From Bacillota bacterium (GTDB taxonomy: Bacteria; Bacillota; Clostridia; Lachnospirales; Lachnospiraceae): a DNA stretch of 51,729 bases. The stretch is from positions 1 through 51,729 of the forward strand of contig JAEWHR010000158.1 of assembly GCA_023387655.1 (NCBI GenBank). The letters run 5' to 3'. The position numbers were made by a program, and so were the translations under genes. Position 1 is the stretch's first letter, and each line of letters begins with the position of its first letter. Below the pieces are notes generated by a model. That model did no database searches and was not told the DNA's origin. It saw only the letters and a program-made list of their open reading frames with translations. This document shows positions 41,786-49,978 of this stretch, piece after piece.

Positions 41786-44434
41786 TTAACTATCCTCATC
41801 CTCCAACAGTCTTTCCATCTGCTGCTTTATCTCATGGGAAAGTGTATCAATAAGATAATTTCGATCTCTTCCCTGTGTTTCCTGAAGCTCCTGCCTCATT
41901 TTGGAATTTACTCTATCAATCTCATCCTTTAAATCTCTTGCTGACAATAAGGAACATCCAGCACCTCTTATAATAATCTGCTGTAATCCATCTGATGTTG
42001 CAACTGTGATATTGTATTTTTTCTGATTGTCATGAGCAAATTTTTCAATATACTGATCCGCTGTCTGTGCCTCTTTCGTGTAAACCAGATAAATATTATG
42101 ATACTCAATTACTTCTTCTCGATGACCTTGTACACGGTAAGCATCAAAAACAACAATAATCTGACATTTTTTAATTCCTTGATAATTACTTAATGTATCA
42201 AGTAATTTCTGTCTTGCACCATCCATATTCTCATCGGCATGTTCTTTTAATTCTGGCCATGCGTGAATAATATTGTATCCATCCACAAGAAGATACTCTT
42301 CTTTATTTTCCTTTGTTCTAGTGATATAAGTATTCGGTTCATAATAACTCTCGCGTGCTGTTTTGCTTCTTTTCCATACTGATTTCTTCCCTTGATTAGA
42401 ATAAAAGGTACTATTTATAATTTGATCAATCTCATCTAAACTAATGTGACGTTCTTCTGCATAATTGGCGTGTGTGTTATGTTTTTCATCCAAAACATCT
42501 TCTTTTATTTTTTGATATCCTTCCACATGCATATAGTCTTTCACTTCATCCCAATTCACCAAAAAACCTGCGCCATGGGCACAAAAAACAGAACCGGTTG
42601 GATTCTCAATGTCTCTTTCCGAATCATATCCGATACTTTCTATTACCTCCTCCGTATTATGGCATGGTAAATATCCCTTTAAGCTACAAAACAATTTACC
42701 AAGACCTTTGGTATAAGCAATTACTTCTTTTTGATAATTACGCATGGTAATAACAGGTGCACTCCCTGTAAGAACTGCCATTTCTCCATTTGTCTGAGAT
42801 ATTTCGCAAGTACCAAACATCTTCTCAATATCTGTCATAGCCCTTCCCACCATCTTCTCAGGCAATTCTAGCTGAAAATTATAATAAGGCTCTAAAAGTA
42901 CAGAGTCTGCTTCCTTTAATCCTTGTCGTACCGCACGGTAGGTAGCTTCTCTGAAATCTCCACCTTCTGTATGCTTATTATGTGCTCTACCAGATACCAA
43001 TGTTATTTTCATATCAGTAATTGCTGAACCGGTTAAAACTCCTCTATGAACTTTTTCTTCTAGATGTGTTAAAATTAATCTTTGCCAACTCTTACTTAGG
43101 ATATCTTCGCTGCAATCTAAATCAAACTCTAAACCGCTCCCTGGTTCGCCTGGCTCTAATAACAGGTGTACCTCTGCATAATGTCTTAATGGTTCAAAGT
43201 GTCCCACCCCTTCTACTACATTTCCAATTGTTTCTTTATATACGATTCTTCCAGCATCAAAAGACACCTCCACACCAAAACGAGCTAAGATCATACTCTG
43301 GAGGATTTCAATCTGCACCTCGCCCATGATCTGAGCTTGGATTTCTTGTAACTGCTCGTCCCACGCAATGTGAAGTTCTGGTTCCTCTTCTTCAATTTGG
43401 CGAAGTTTTGGGAGCATCATTCTTGGGTCACAACCATCTGGGAGAATTATCTGATAAAACAATACAGGTTCTAATACAGGTGTATCCGAAATTTCCTCTA
43501 TTCCTAAGCCTTCTCCTGGCTTTGACTGACTTAATCCAGTTACAGTACAAATACTTCCAGCCTCAATCTCATTTACAGCTTCATATTTTTGTCCAGAATA
43601 GATTCTTATCTGATTCACCTTTTCTTCCCAGACACCATTCGTTACAGAGTCCTTAACTTTAAGTTTTCCACCTGTAAGTTTCATATGGGTAAGTCGATTT
43701 CCTTGATCATCTCTTGTTATCTTAAATATTTTAGCCCCAAACTCATCGGAATAACTAGGTAACATAGTATAAGAATTAATCCCATTTAAGAATTCCTCAA
43801 TACCTTCTAATTTTAAAGCTGATCCGAAAAAACAAGGAAATACTTTACGTCCTTTTATCGCTTGTTTTATCTGCTCTATTTCAATAAAACCATCCTCCAA
43901 ATAAGCTTCCAATAAGGTTTCGTCACACATAGCAATTTGATCATAGAAATCATCTCTCGCATTTTGTACAAATTCTATGCAACCATCATCTAGTTGCTTC
44001 TTTAAATCTGTGATTAGCTTGTCTTTATCAGTACCTTTTTGATCCATCTTATTTACAAATAGAAAGACTGGTATTTGATATTTATCTAATAACCTCCATA
44101 AGGTTTTTGTATGCCCCTGTACTCCATCTGCTCCACTAATAACTAATATAGCGTAATCAAGTACCTGAAGTGTCCGCTCCATCTCAGCAGAAAAATCCAC
44201 ATGTCCGGGTGTGTCTAGTAGCGTAATCTGATTCTCTCCTATTTCAAATAAGGCTTGCTTTGAGAATATAGTGATTCCCCTTGCCCTTTCTAACTCATAG
44301 GTATCTAAGTAAGCATCTTTATTGTCGACCCTACCAAGTTTTCCTATTTTACCACTCGTATAAAGTATACTCTCAGATAACGTCGTCTTACCCGCATCCA
44401 CATGAGCCAATATTCCAATAACTAATTTATTCAT
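41786..44434 (-). CDS. TetM/EF-G-like ribosomal GTPase fused to a Rae1/YacP-like NYN ribonuclease
   Basis: 882 residues. Residues 1-~640 follow TetM/EF-G: G1 AHVDAGKT (10-17), G2 RGIT, G3 DTPGH (74-78), G4 NKMD (128-131), domain II onward, domain IV (RAHNKHTEGGDFREATYRAVRQGL) and domain V. After a charged linker (about 645-712) comes a NYN/PIN-like domain (713-882) with Asp718 (YLLVDGYN), Asp764 (VVFDA), Asp793 (TADQY) and Asp815 (ATSD); its 170-residue length equals free-standing Rae1, which cuts mRNA in the ribosomal A-site. A ribosome-targeted factor carrying its own nuclease is inferred. Ribosome binding site weak: AAAGGA 13 bases upstream. Tetracycline resistance cannot be deduced. Confidence 0.9.
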   Translation of the reverse strand: MNKLVIGILAHVDAGKTTLSESILYTSGKIGKLGRVDNKDAYLDTYELERARGITIFSKQALFEIGENQITLLDTPGHVDFSAEMERTLQVLDYAILVISGADGVQGHTKTLWRLLDKYQIPVFLFVNKMDQKGTDKDKLITDLKKQLDDGCIEFVQNARDDFYDQIAMCDETLLEAYLEDGFIEIEQIKQAIKGRKVFPCFFGSALKLEGIEEFLNGINSYTMLPSYSDEFGAKIFKITRDDQGNRLTHMKLTGGKLKVKDSVTNGVWEEKVNQIRIYSGQKYEAVNEIEAGSICTVTGLSQSKPGEGLGIEEISDTPVLEPVLFYQIILPDGCDPRMMLPKLRQIEEEEPELHIAWDEQLQEIQAQIMGEVQIEILQSMILARFGVEVSFDAGRIVYKETIGNVVEGVGHFEPLRHYAEVHLLLEPGEPGSGLEFDLDCSEDILSKSWQRLILTHLEEKVHRGVLTGSAITDMKITLVSGRAHNKHTEGGDFREATYRAVRQGLKEADSVLLEPYYNFQLELPEKMVGRAMTDIEKMFGTCEISQTNGEMAVLTGSAPVITMRNYQKEVIAYTKGLGKLFCSLKGYLPCHNTEEVIESIGYDSERDIENPTGSVFCAHGAGFLVNWDEVKDYMHVEGYQKIKEDVLDEKHNTHANYAEERHISLDEIDQIINSTFYSNQGKKSVWKRSKTARESYYEPNTYITRTKENKEEYLLVDGYNIIHAWPELKEHADENMDGARQKLLDTLSNYQGIKKCQIIVVFDAYRVQGHREEVIEYHNIYLVYTKEAQTADQYIEKFAHDNQKKYNITVATSDGLQQIIIRGAGCSLLSARDLKDEIDRVNSKMRQELQETQGRDRNYLIDTLSHEIKQQMERLLEDEDS

Positions 44435-44514
44435 AATCTATATCAATTCCTTTATTTTTATCTATTCTTTAAATCTTTTACTTAGTAAGATTGTCTGTCG
44501 ATTCTTCTATTTAT

Positions 44515-44543
44515 ATGATACCAGTAAGTTAGCTATTTGACAA
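44515..44543 (-). promoter_or_regulatory. Promoter of the TetM-Rae1 fusion gene
   Basis: Minus-strand TTGTCA (44538-44543), 17-base spacer, TATCAT (44515-44520) preceded by TGG, an extended -10. The leader would be about 75 nt. It has only a weak AATCTT/AAGATT hairpin, and I see no tet-type leader peptide. Confidence 0.55.
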
Positions 44544-44837
44544 TTTCATCATAGTACTTTCCACAAATTATTAACTGTTCCAGTTTAATATGTATTAAAA
44601 TTTGCAGCAAACATAGGAAGATACTATTCAAATTTAATGTCTGAGATTTTTTTGTGGAATAATAAAGCAAAACAGTAACAGTATCCTATTAAAAGAAATT
44701 AAGAAAATATAAAAAATCATATACTAAATCTTAATGAAAATTATGAAAACATGCTAAAGATGAAATATATGAAAGAATTAGTTATAAAGACAAGACAAAA
44801 GATACAAAACATAAGATAATATAGCTATTAAGACAAG
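44544..44837. other. Gene-free AT-rich spacer
   Basis: No coding potential on either strand. AAGACAAGACAAAAG occurs twice (44787-44801 and 44830-44844, the second copy running into the terminator stem). Otherwise featureless. Confidence 0.6.
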
Positions 44838-44877
44838 ACAAAAGGATTGAGTTCCACAATAGTCTCAATCCTTTTGT
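44838..44877. terminator. Terminator of the nucleoside utilisation operon
   Basis: Perfect 14-bp stem ACAAAAGGATTGAG (44838-44851) / CTCAATCCTTTTGT (44864-44877) with a 12-base loop, 54 bases past the LacI-type stop. Confidence 0.8.
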
Positions 44878-44930
44878 ATTTCTGATTCAATTTTATCAAT
44901 GGGGTGATAAAATCTATAAATATTTTTAAC

Positions 44931-45944
44931 TTAATTTAACTTTTTCACACTATCATTAATAAGCAGTTGCGGATATAAGCAAATAACTTCCGGTTTACTA
45001 GTTTTCTCATTAATATTTTTAAATAATAATCTACAAGAATTTCTAGCAAGCTTGCCTAAATCCTGGTCTATCGTTGTAATTTTTGGAGTTACCACAAAAT
45101 TATGTAGTGTATTATCATAACTTATAATGGAATAATCATCCGGTACTTTTTTCCCACATTCACTTAAGTATCTTAAAAAACCAAGTGTCATCATATCATT
45201 ACAACTATATACCGCAGTTAAATCAGTATTAACTATTTCTTTTCCAGCATTATATCCGCCAATTACTTTGTATTGACCATCATAAATATACTTCTCATCT
45301 ACAGGCAAATCAAACTGTTTCATGGCCTCGATATAACCAGTTACACGAGAGTTCGTTGTGGATTCAGATACTGCATACCCTATACAACCAATCTTCGCAT
45401 GTCCACTTTTTACTAACATTGATATCGCTTGAAAGGAACCATTGATATTATCAATATATACTTTATTACAATCAATATCATCCAAATAACGGTCCACCAT
45501 GACATATGGGATAGGCATTGTCTTTAAAAAGGCTTTAATTTTCTCATAATCATCCATCGTACCAATGCTTGGCGTATAAAGGATACCATCTACACCTCTG
45601 GAAACCAAAAGATGTAATAATTCAATATCTGCCTTCGGATTCTCATCTGAATTTACAATCATAATTGCGTAACCCTTTTTCCTGCAATATTCTTCAATTC
45701 TCTTAGATAACGATGAAAAGAAAATATTTTCTATATCAGGGATAATTAACCCAATCACATTGGATTTTTTCGTAACTAAGCTTCTTGCCTGTTGATTTAC
45801 TGTATAGTTATATCTTTGAGCAACTTCTATTATTCTTTTTTTTGTTTCTTCAGCAATTCTGCAATCTTTATGATTTAGCACTAAAGAAACCGCTGCGACA
45901 CTAACTCCTGCTTCTCGTGCTATATCTTTAATTGTAACCTTCAT
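44931..45944 (-). CDS. LacI/RbsR-family transcriptional regulator
   Basis: 337 residues. MKVTIKDIAREAGVSVAAVSLVLNH is the LacI reading head with a YNYTVNQQARSLV hinge region; the rest is the sugar-binding domain (GLIIPDIENIFFSSL, VDGILYTP, IGCIGYA, LTAVYSCNDMMTLGFLRYL). The ATG at 45944 follows GGAGGATGCAGAAA. It is the last gene of the nucleoside operon, so its ligand is probably ribose or a nucleoside. The two ACGTTT-centred dyads upstream of the carrier gene at 51334 are its likely sites. Confidence 0.93.
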   Translation of the reverse strand: MKVTIKDIAREAGVSVAAVSLVLNHKDCRIAEETKKRIIEVAQRYNYTVNQQARSLVTKKSNVIGLIIPDIENIFFSSLSKRIEEYCRKKGYAIMIVNSDENPKADIELLHLLVSRGVDGILYTPSIGTMDDYEKIKAFLKTMPIPYVMVDRYLDDIDCNKVYIDNINGSFQAISMLVKSGHAKIGCIGYAVSESTTNSRVTGYIEAMKQFDLPVDEKYIYDGQYKVIGGYNAGKEIVNTDLTAVYSCNDMMTLGFLRYLSECGKKVPDDYSIISYDNTLHNFVVTPKITTIDQDLGKLARNSCRLLFKNINEKTSKPEVICLYPQLLINDSVKKLN

Positions 45945-46010
45945 TTTCTGCATCCTCCAGACAAAATCCTTTACAATATATAGTAACACACGAGAATAAG
46001 AAAATCTATT

Positions 46011-47426
46011 CTATAAGAATAAAATCATAGATAAGATAAACATGCCAATAACTCCGGAAATCATCGGTACTGAAGTGCGTTTCACAAGGTCTAGTGGGTT
46101 AATCTTAACGGTACCAGCTACAATCATAACCACTGCCGCTACTGGAGATACTGCTCTAATGATATTTCCAGCCAACGCCATTGGTATCGTAATCGCTAAT
46201 GCACTAATACCAGCTGCTGTAGCTAATGGCATCATAAGAGGCACTAATGCATAGAATAGAGCGGTACCACTTCCGCTTAATAAAACAATCAATACCGTTA
46301 AAGCAACAAGAATAAGTGGAAGAATAAATCCTAACCCCGAACCTTTTATCTCGAGCATTGTAGTTTGTAGAGTTGAGATCAAACCAATTGATTTAAGTCC
46401 AGATACATAAACGGTAGCTGCCACCAATAAGGCTACAATTGGCATGGACCCTCCCATACCTTTAAAGAAGGAATCTGTTTTATTCAGTGCTTTTTCTGTA
46501 CTTTTTCCTCGTATTGCTTCACAAAGAATAGCGATTACAAAAGAAACCACTGCGGCAAGTTCAACACTAACATTTACTGTTACTCCTGTAAAGGTATCAA
46601 ATAAGTAGATCACTATTAGTAATAAGATTGGAAATACAGGTAAAATGGTATACGCTGTACGAAATACCATGCCACCCTTAATCTCTTGCGCGGCCTCGAT
46701 TTCAACTTCATTTTCCTTATGATTTGTAGTTTTTTTATCCAAATACTTTTGCCAAAAAAAATGCACAACTGCCATAAGTATTAAGGTTGGAATCGACACA
46801 ATTGCATGATATTTTAAAACATAATCCGATACTGTTAGTCCAGCAAACTCAGGATATTTTGCAAGCTCTGTAGCAATGGCAACATTGTCTCCACCCAAAG
46901 GTGTTGGCATTACTGTCGCTGTAGTAGCAATAACAGCTGCTGTAGTAAGTGGTGTCATTCCTGACTGACGAAGTACAGGATATAACGTAGCAAGTAAAAT
47001 AATTGCCAAATTAGAGGCACTAGGTATCACCAAGGAAAGTAAGTTTCCTATGAGAAAAACTACAGGAACTAGAATATATACCGACTTAATTTTTTTGATA
47101 GGTTTTGTTAGAGTATGCACTGTTACCTCATTTGCACCTATTGCTGACATATAGGCGGTATAACCACCTAAAATCATAATAATAAAACCTGCAGAATTAA
47201 GTGATGATTTAAACTCATTAATAATTACGAGCAACGGATCTAAGACTGTCAATCCTGATGATTTAAAGCTATCACCGCCAATTGGATTTCCCATAAATGT
47301 TGCAATATACATTAATACAACACCCATTGCAAACATGGTTATCTTAATATCCATCTTCTTTATTAACATAACAATTACTATAATAACTGACATTAATGCA
47401 ATACTATACATTATAAAGTTATTCAT
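46011..47426 (-). CDS. DcuC-family carrier (second copy)
   Basis: 471 residues with about 12 membrane helices. Typical stretches are LVIPSASNLAIILLATLYPVLRQSGMTPLTTAAVIATTATVMPTPLGGDN and ISPVAAVVMIVAGT-like AVSPVAAVVMIVAG, characteristic of DcuC anaerobic C4-dicarboxylate carriers. It stands between a nucleoside hydrolase and a LacI repressor, so its substrate is more plausibly a nucleoside or sugar than a dicarboxylate. It is closely related to the carrier at 49979-51334. GGGAG lies about 11 bases before the ATG. Confidence 0.88.
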   Translation of the reverse strand: MNNFIMYSIALMSVIIVIVMLIKKMDIKITMFAMGVVLMYIATFMGNPIGGDSFKSSGLTVLDPLLVIINEFKSSLNSAGFIIMILGGYTAYMSAIGANEVTVHTLTKPIKKIKSVYILVPVVFLIGNLLSLVIPSASNLAIILLATLYPVLRQSGMTPLTTAAVIATTATVMPTPLGGDNVAIATELAKYPEFAGLTVSDYVLKYHAIVSIPTLILMAVVHFFWQKYLDKKTTNHKENEVEIEAAQEIKGGMVFRTAYTILPVFPILLLIVIYLFDTFTGVTVNVSVELAAVVSFVIAILCEAIRGKSTEKALNKTDSFFKGMGGSMPIVALLVAATVYVSGLKSIGLISTLQTTMLEIKGSGLGFILPLILVALTVLIVLLSGSGTALFYALVPLMMPLATAAGISALAITIPMALAGNIIRAVSPVAAVVMIVAGTVKINPLDLVKRTSVPMISGVIGMFILSMILFL

Positions 47427-47537
47427 ATGAAATTAACTCCCATCTGCGTGCTGTAGTACGCTACAAATCAAGATGTCCTTCCGGCAGTTTTTCATCAGTC
47501 TTGACAGTGTTTGGTATTACGAAGTTTTTGTTCCTGT

Positions 47538-48458
47538 CTAATTGCACTTACGAATAGATTCTTTAAACCATTCACGGAATTTATCAGGATCAACGTCCAT
47601 ACAAACTCTAGCATTGTTCGGTTGTTTTAAATAACCTCTTAAATCAACCACAGTACATCCAGCAGTCATTGTTCCAGCAAGCTCCACATCAATGTAGGTA
47701 TCAACAACTTCATAGATTTCAGGAGCAAGCAAGTAAGCAATCGCTGTGCTATCATACATTTTTAAGCCTGTGTTAAAGCTTCCACCACGATATTTTTTGA
47801 ACAAGCTATACGCCATTTCACCAGTTTTGTTCATTGTTTTAATCTCTTCACTATCTTCTGGTAATACTAATGCTTTCATTCCAACATCAAGACCTACCAT
47901 CGTAATTTCCAATCCACTATGGAAGAGAATATATGCTGCTTCTGGATCCACGCCTACATTATATTCAGACATAACGCCCTTGTTACCACGGCTTGCACTT
48001 CCGCCCATCATAACAACTTCTTTAATGTTTTCTTTTACTTCAGGATATACTTTTAATAACAGTGCTACATTAGTTAAAGGTCCGATTGCAACAATGGTAA
48101 TCGGTTCTTTACTTTCCATAATAACTCTTCTCATGGCATTCACTGCATTTTCAGAGATTGGCGTAATTGTTGGATCTTCAAAATCATAACCTTCCATTCC
48201 GCTTTTACCATGTATGGAGCTCGCATCTTCATATGGTCTGATCAGTGGCTTGTCTGCACCTACCGCAACTGGTATATTCTCTTTGTCAAAGAATTTTAAT
48301 AAACGTAACGCATTATATGTTGTTTTATCTAATCCAACATTACCTGCAACTGTGGTAATTAATTTCACATCTAATTCCTCAGAATATAATGCAATTGCAA
48401 TTGCTAAGGCATCATCTATGCCTGGATCTGTGTCTATAATAATTGGTCTTTTATTCAT
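47538..48458 (-). CDS. Ribonucleoside hydrolase (IunH/Rih type)
   Basis: 306 residues. DTDPGIDDA (9-17) is the calcium-binding signature; TTVAGNVGLDKTTYNALRLL, SIHGKSGMEGYD, AIGPLTNVALLL, MMGGSASRGNKGVMSEYNVGVDPEAA complete the fold. It splits nucleosides into base and ribose in the cytoplasm. The ATG has TAAGGAGGATC upstream and overlaps the ribokinase stop by 8 bases. Purine or pyrimidine preference cannot be read with confidence. Confidence 0.95.
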   Translation of the reverse strand: MNKRPIIIDTDPGIDDALAIAIALYSEELDVKLITTVAGNVGLDKTTYNALRLLKFFDKENIPVAVGADKPLIRPYEDASSIHGKSGMEGYDFEDPTITPISENAVNAMRRVIMESKEPITIVAIGPLTNVALLLKVYPEVKENIKEVVMMGGSASRGNKGVMSEYNVGVDPEAAYILFHSGLEITMVGLDVGMKALVLPEDSEEIKTMNKTGEMAYSLFKKYRGGSFNTGLKMYDSTAIAYLLAPEIYEVVDTYIDVELAGTMTAGCTVVDLRGYLKQPNNARVCMDVDPDKFREWFKESIRKCN

Positions 48459-49377
48459 AATTTCGATCCTCCTTAAAATATTCTTTCACTTCATCAAAAC
48501 TAGGTATCGAGATTTGAGCTCCTTTTTTAGTTACTGTTAATGCAGCCACATCAGAAGCAAACATTAAACCTTCAAGAAAATCTTTTTCTAAAATTAAGTA
48601 ACGACATAGAGCTCCAATATAAGAATCTCCTGCTGCAGTTGTATCCACTGCATTAACTTTTCTAGATGCAATATATTCATATTTACCAGTATAATTCGTG
48701 ATGCTTCCATCGGTACCAAGGGTTATAATTGCCTTTACTCCCTTATCTTTAAAAACCTCAAGGGCAGTTTGATATGCTTTTTCAGTCTCTGGATAGATTC
48801 CGGTTAACAGCTCACATTCGCTTTGATTTACAATTACTAAGTCTAAATACTTATAAAAACCATCATCTATTATTCTTGCCGGAGCTGGATTTAAAATTGT
48901 ATAGAGTCCAAGCTCTTTTGCAAACTTAATGGATCTTTGAACAACTTCAAAATCATTTTCCAATTGGGTTAAGAAAATATCTCCCGGATTTGCAATCTTT
49001 TTTAACTTCTCTTTTATAGTTTCAAAATCAAGTGAATGATTTGCGCCATTACTTAAGATAATTCGATTATCGTTATTACATCTTGTTATCATTGCAACAC
49101 CAGAAGAAACATCACTTGATATCTCAACATTAGACACATCTACTCCATAGGATTTTAAATCATCTACTAATTGCTTTCCAAAAATATCATTTCCAACTTG
49201 CGCAATCATCTGAACTTTAGCACCAAGTTTAGCTGCTGCAACCGCTTGGTTACCACCCTTACCGCCTGAATTCATAAAGAAACCATAACCATTAATAGTT
49301 TCGCCACTTCTTGGCATATAATCACTTTGAATGGAAATATCCATATTTAGACTGCCTAATACAATTAGTTTTTTCAT
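48451..49377 (-). CDS. rbsK: Ribokinase
   Basis: 308 residues of the PfkB family. GSLNMDISIQSDYMPRSGETINGYGFFMNSGGKGGNQAVAAAKLGA is the N-terminal ribokinase signature, and DTTAAGDSYIGAL (about 245-257) carries the catalytic aspartate and anion hole. It phosphorylates the ribose freed by the adjacent hydrolase to ribose 5-phosphate. AGGTGACC precedes the ATG. Confidence 0.94.
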   Translation of the reverse strand: MKKLIVLGSLNMDISIQSDYMPRSGETINGYGFFMNSGGKGGNQAVAAAKLGAKVQMIAQVGNDIFGKQLVDDLKSYGVDVSNVEISSDVSSGVAMITRCNNDNRIILSNGANHSLDFETIKEKLKKIANPGDIFLTQLENDFEVVQRSIKFAKELGLYTILNPAPARIIDDGFYKYLDLVIVNQSECELLTGIYPETEKAYQTALEVFKDKGVKAIITLGTDGSITNYTGKYEYIASRKVNAVDTTAAGDSYIGALCRYLILEKDFLEGLMFASDVAALTVTKKGAQISIPSFDEVKEYFKEDRNYE

Positions 49378-49408
49378 AATAGGTCACCTCATCTCTATTA
49401 AGTCCTGC

Positions 49409-49834
49409 TCACTTCGCAGGTGCTTTATAATATTTTACCATACCTGGTCCAAATTCTTTCGAAGGTCTTTCAATAAAACCAAACTTTTTGTAAAAGTCAG
49501 TTTGTCCAGGGGTTGACATTAATCCAATATATGCATCATCACATGCTGTTTCAGAAATATATTGCTCTAACTTTGTCATTAACATGGACCCAATCTTTTG
49601 ATTTTGGTAATCAGGAATGACCACAACATCTTTGATAAAAAAAACAATTCTCCCATCACCGACAATTCTTGCAATCCCGATAGGCTTTCCATCATCAAAA
49701 ACCACTACGGTATATAGGGAATTTTTAAGAGCAATTTCAACATCTTCATATTCATAATATTTAAAATAAACTTGCTTTCTGACATCAATATAAATCTCTG
49801 GTGTTAATGCATTGTCAACAATTTCTATTTTCAT
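49409..49834 (-). CDS. GNAT-family N-acetyltransferase
   Basis: 141 residues. GKPIGIARIVGDGRIVFFIKDVVVIPDYQNQKIGSMLMTKLEQYI holds the acetyl-CoA loop (QNQKIGS), and PGQTDFYKKFGFIERP is the GNAT C-terminal motif. Target unknown. It lies between the first DcuC-like carrier and ribokinase, 31 bases before rbsK, so it may belong to the nucleoside operon, possibly acting on a base or an amine. AGGTGATAGA precedes the ATG. Confidence 0.87.
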   Translation of the reverse strand: MKIEIVDNALTPEIYIDVRKQVYFKYYEYEDVEIALKNSLYTVVVFDDGKPIGIARIVGDGRIVFFIKDVVVIPDYQNQKIGSMLMTKLEQYISETACDDAYIGLMSTPGQTDFYKKFGFIERPSKEFGPGMVKYYKAPAK

Positions 49835-49942
49835 TCTATCACCTATCTAATTAAAAATTCATTTGGAATCATTCACGCAATAACCACACTGAAATTAACG
49901 AAAACATTCACTATTTTGAGTTGTCAGGATCTCATTGGTTCT

Positions 49943-49974
49943 TATGAAAAATGAGCGCTTAAAAGCGCTCATTT
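49943..49974 (-). terminator. Terminator just after the first DcuC-like gene
   Basis: Perfect 12-bp stem AAATGAGCGCTT (49949-49960) / AAGCGCTCATTT (49963-49974), 2-base loop, then TTTTTCAT on the minus strand, 5 bases past the stop. It splits the carrier from GNAT-rbsK, so downstream genes depend on read-through or another promoter. Confidence 0.85.
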
Positions 49975-49978
49975 AAGC

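Noticed and set aside
41786..44434. Tetracycline resistance gene
   Set aside because: The GTPase is TetM-like, but the protein is chromosomal in context, has an extra nuclease domain, and no resistance leader or mobile DNA is nearby. Resistance cannot be read from the sequence.
47746..48189. 147-codon plus-strand frame inside the nucleoside hydrolase
   Set aside because: Antisense shadow of a well-conserved enzyme; no independent signal.
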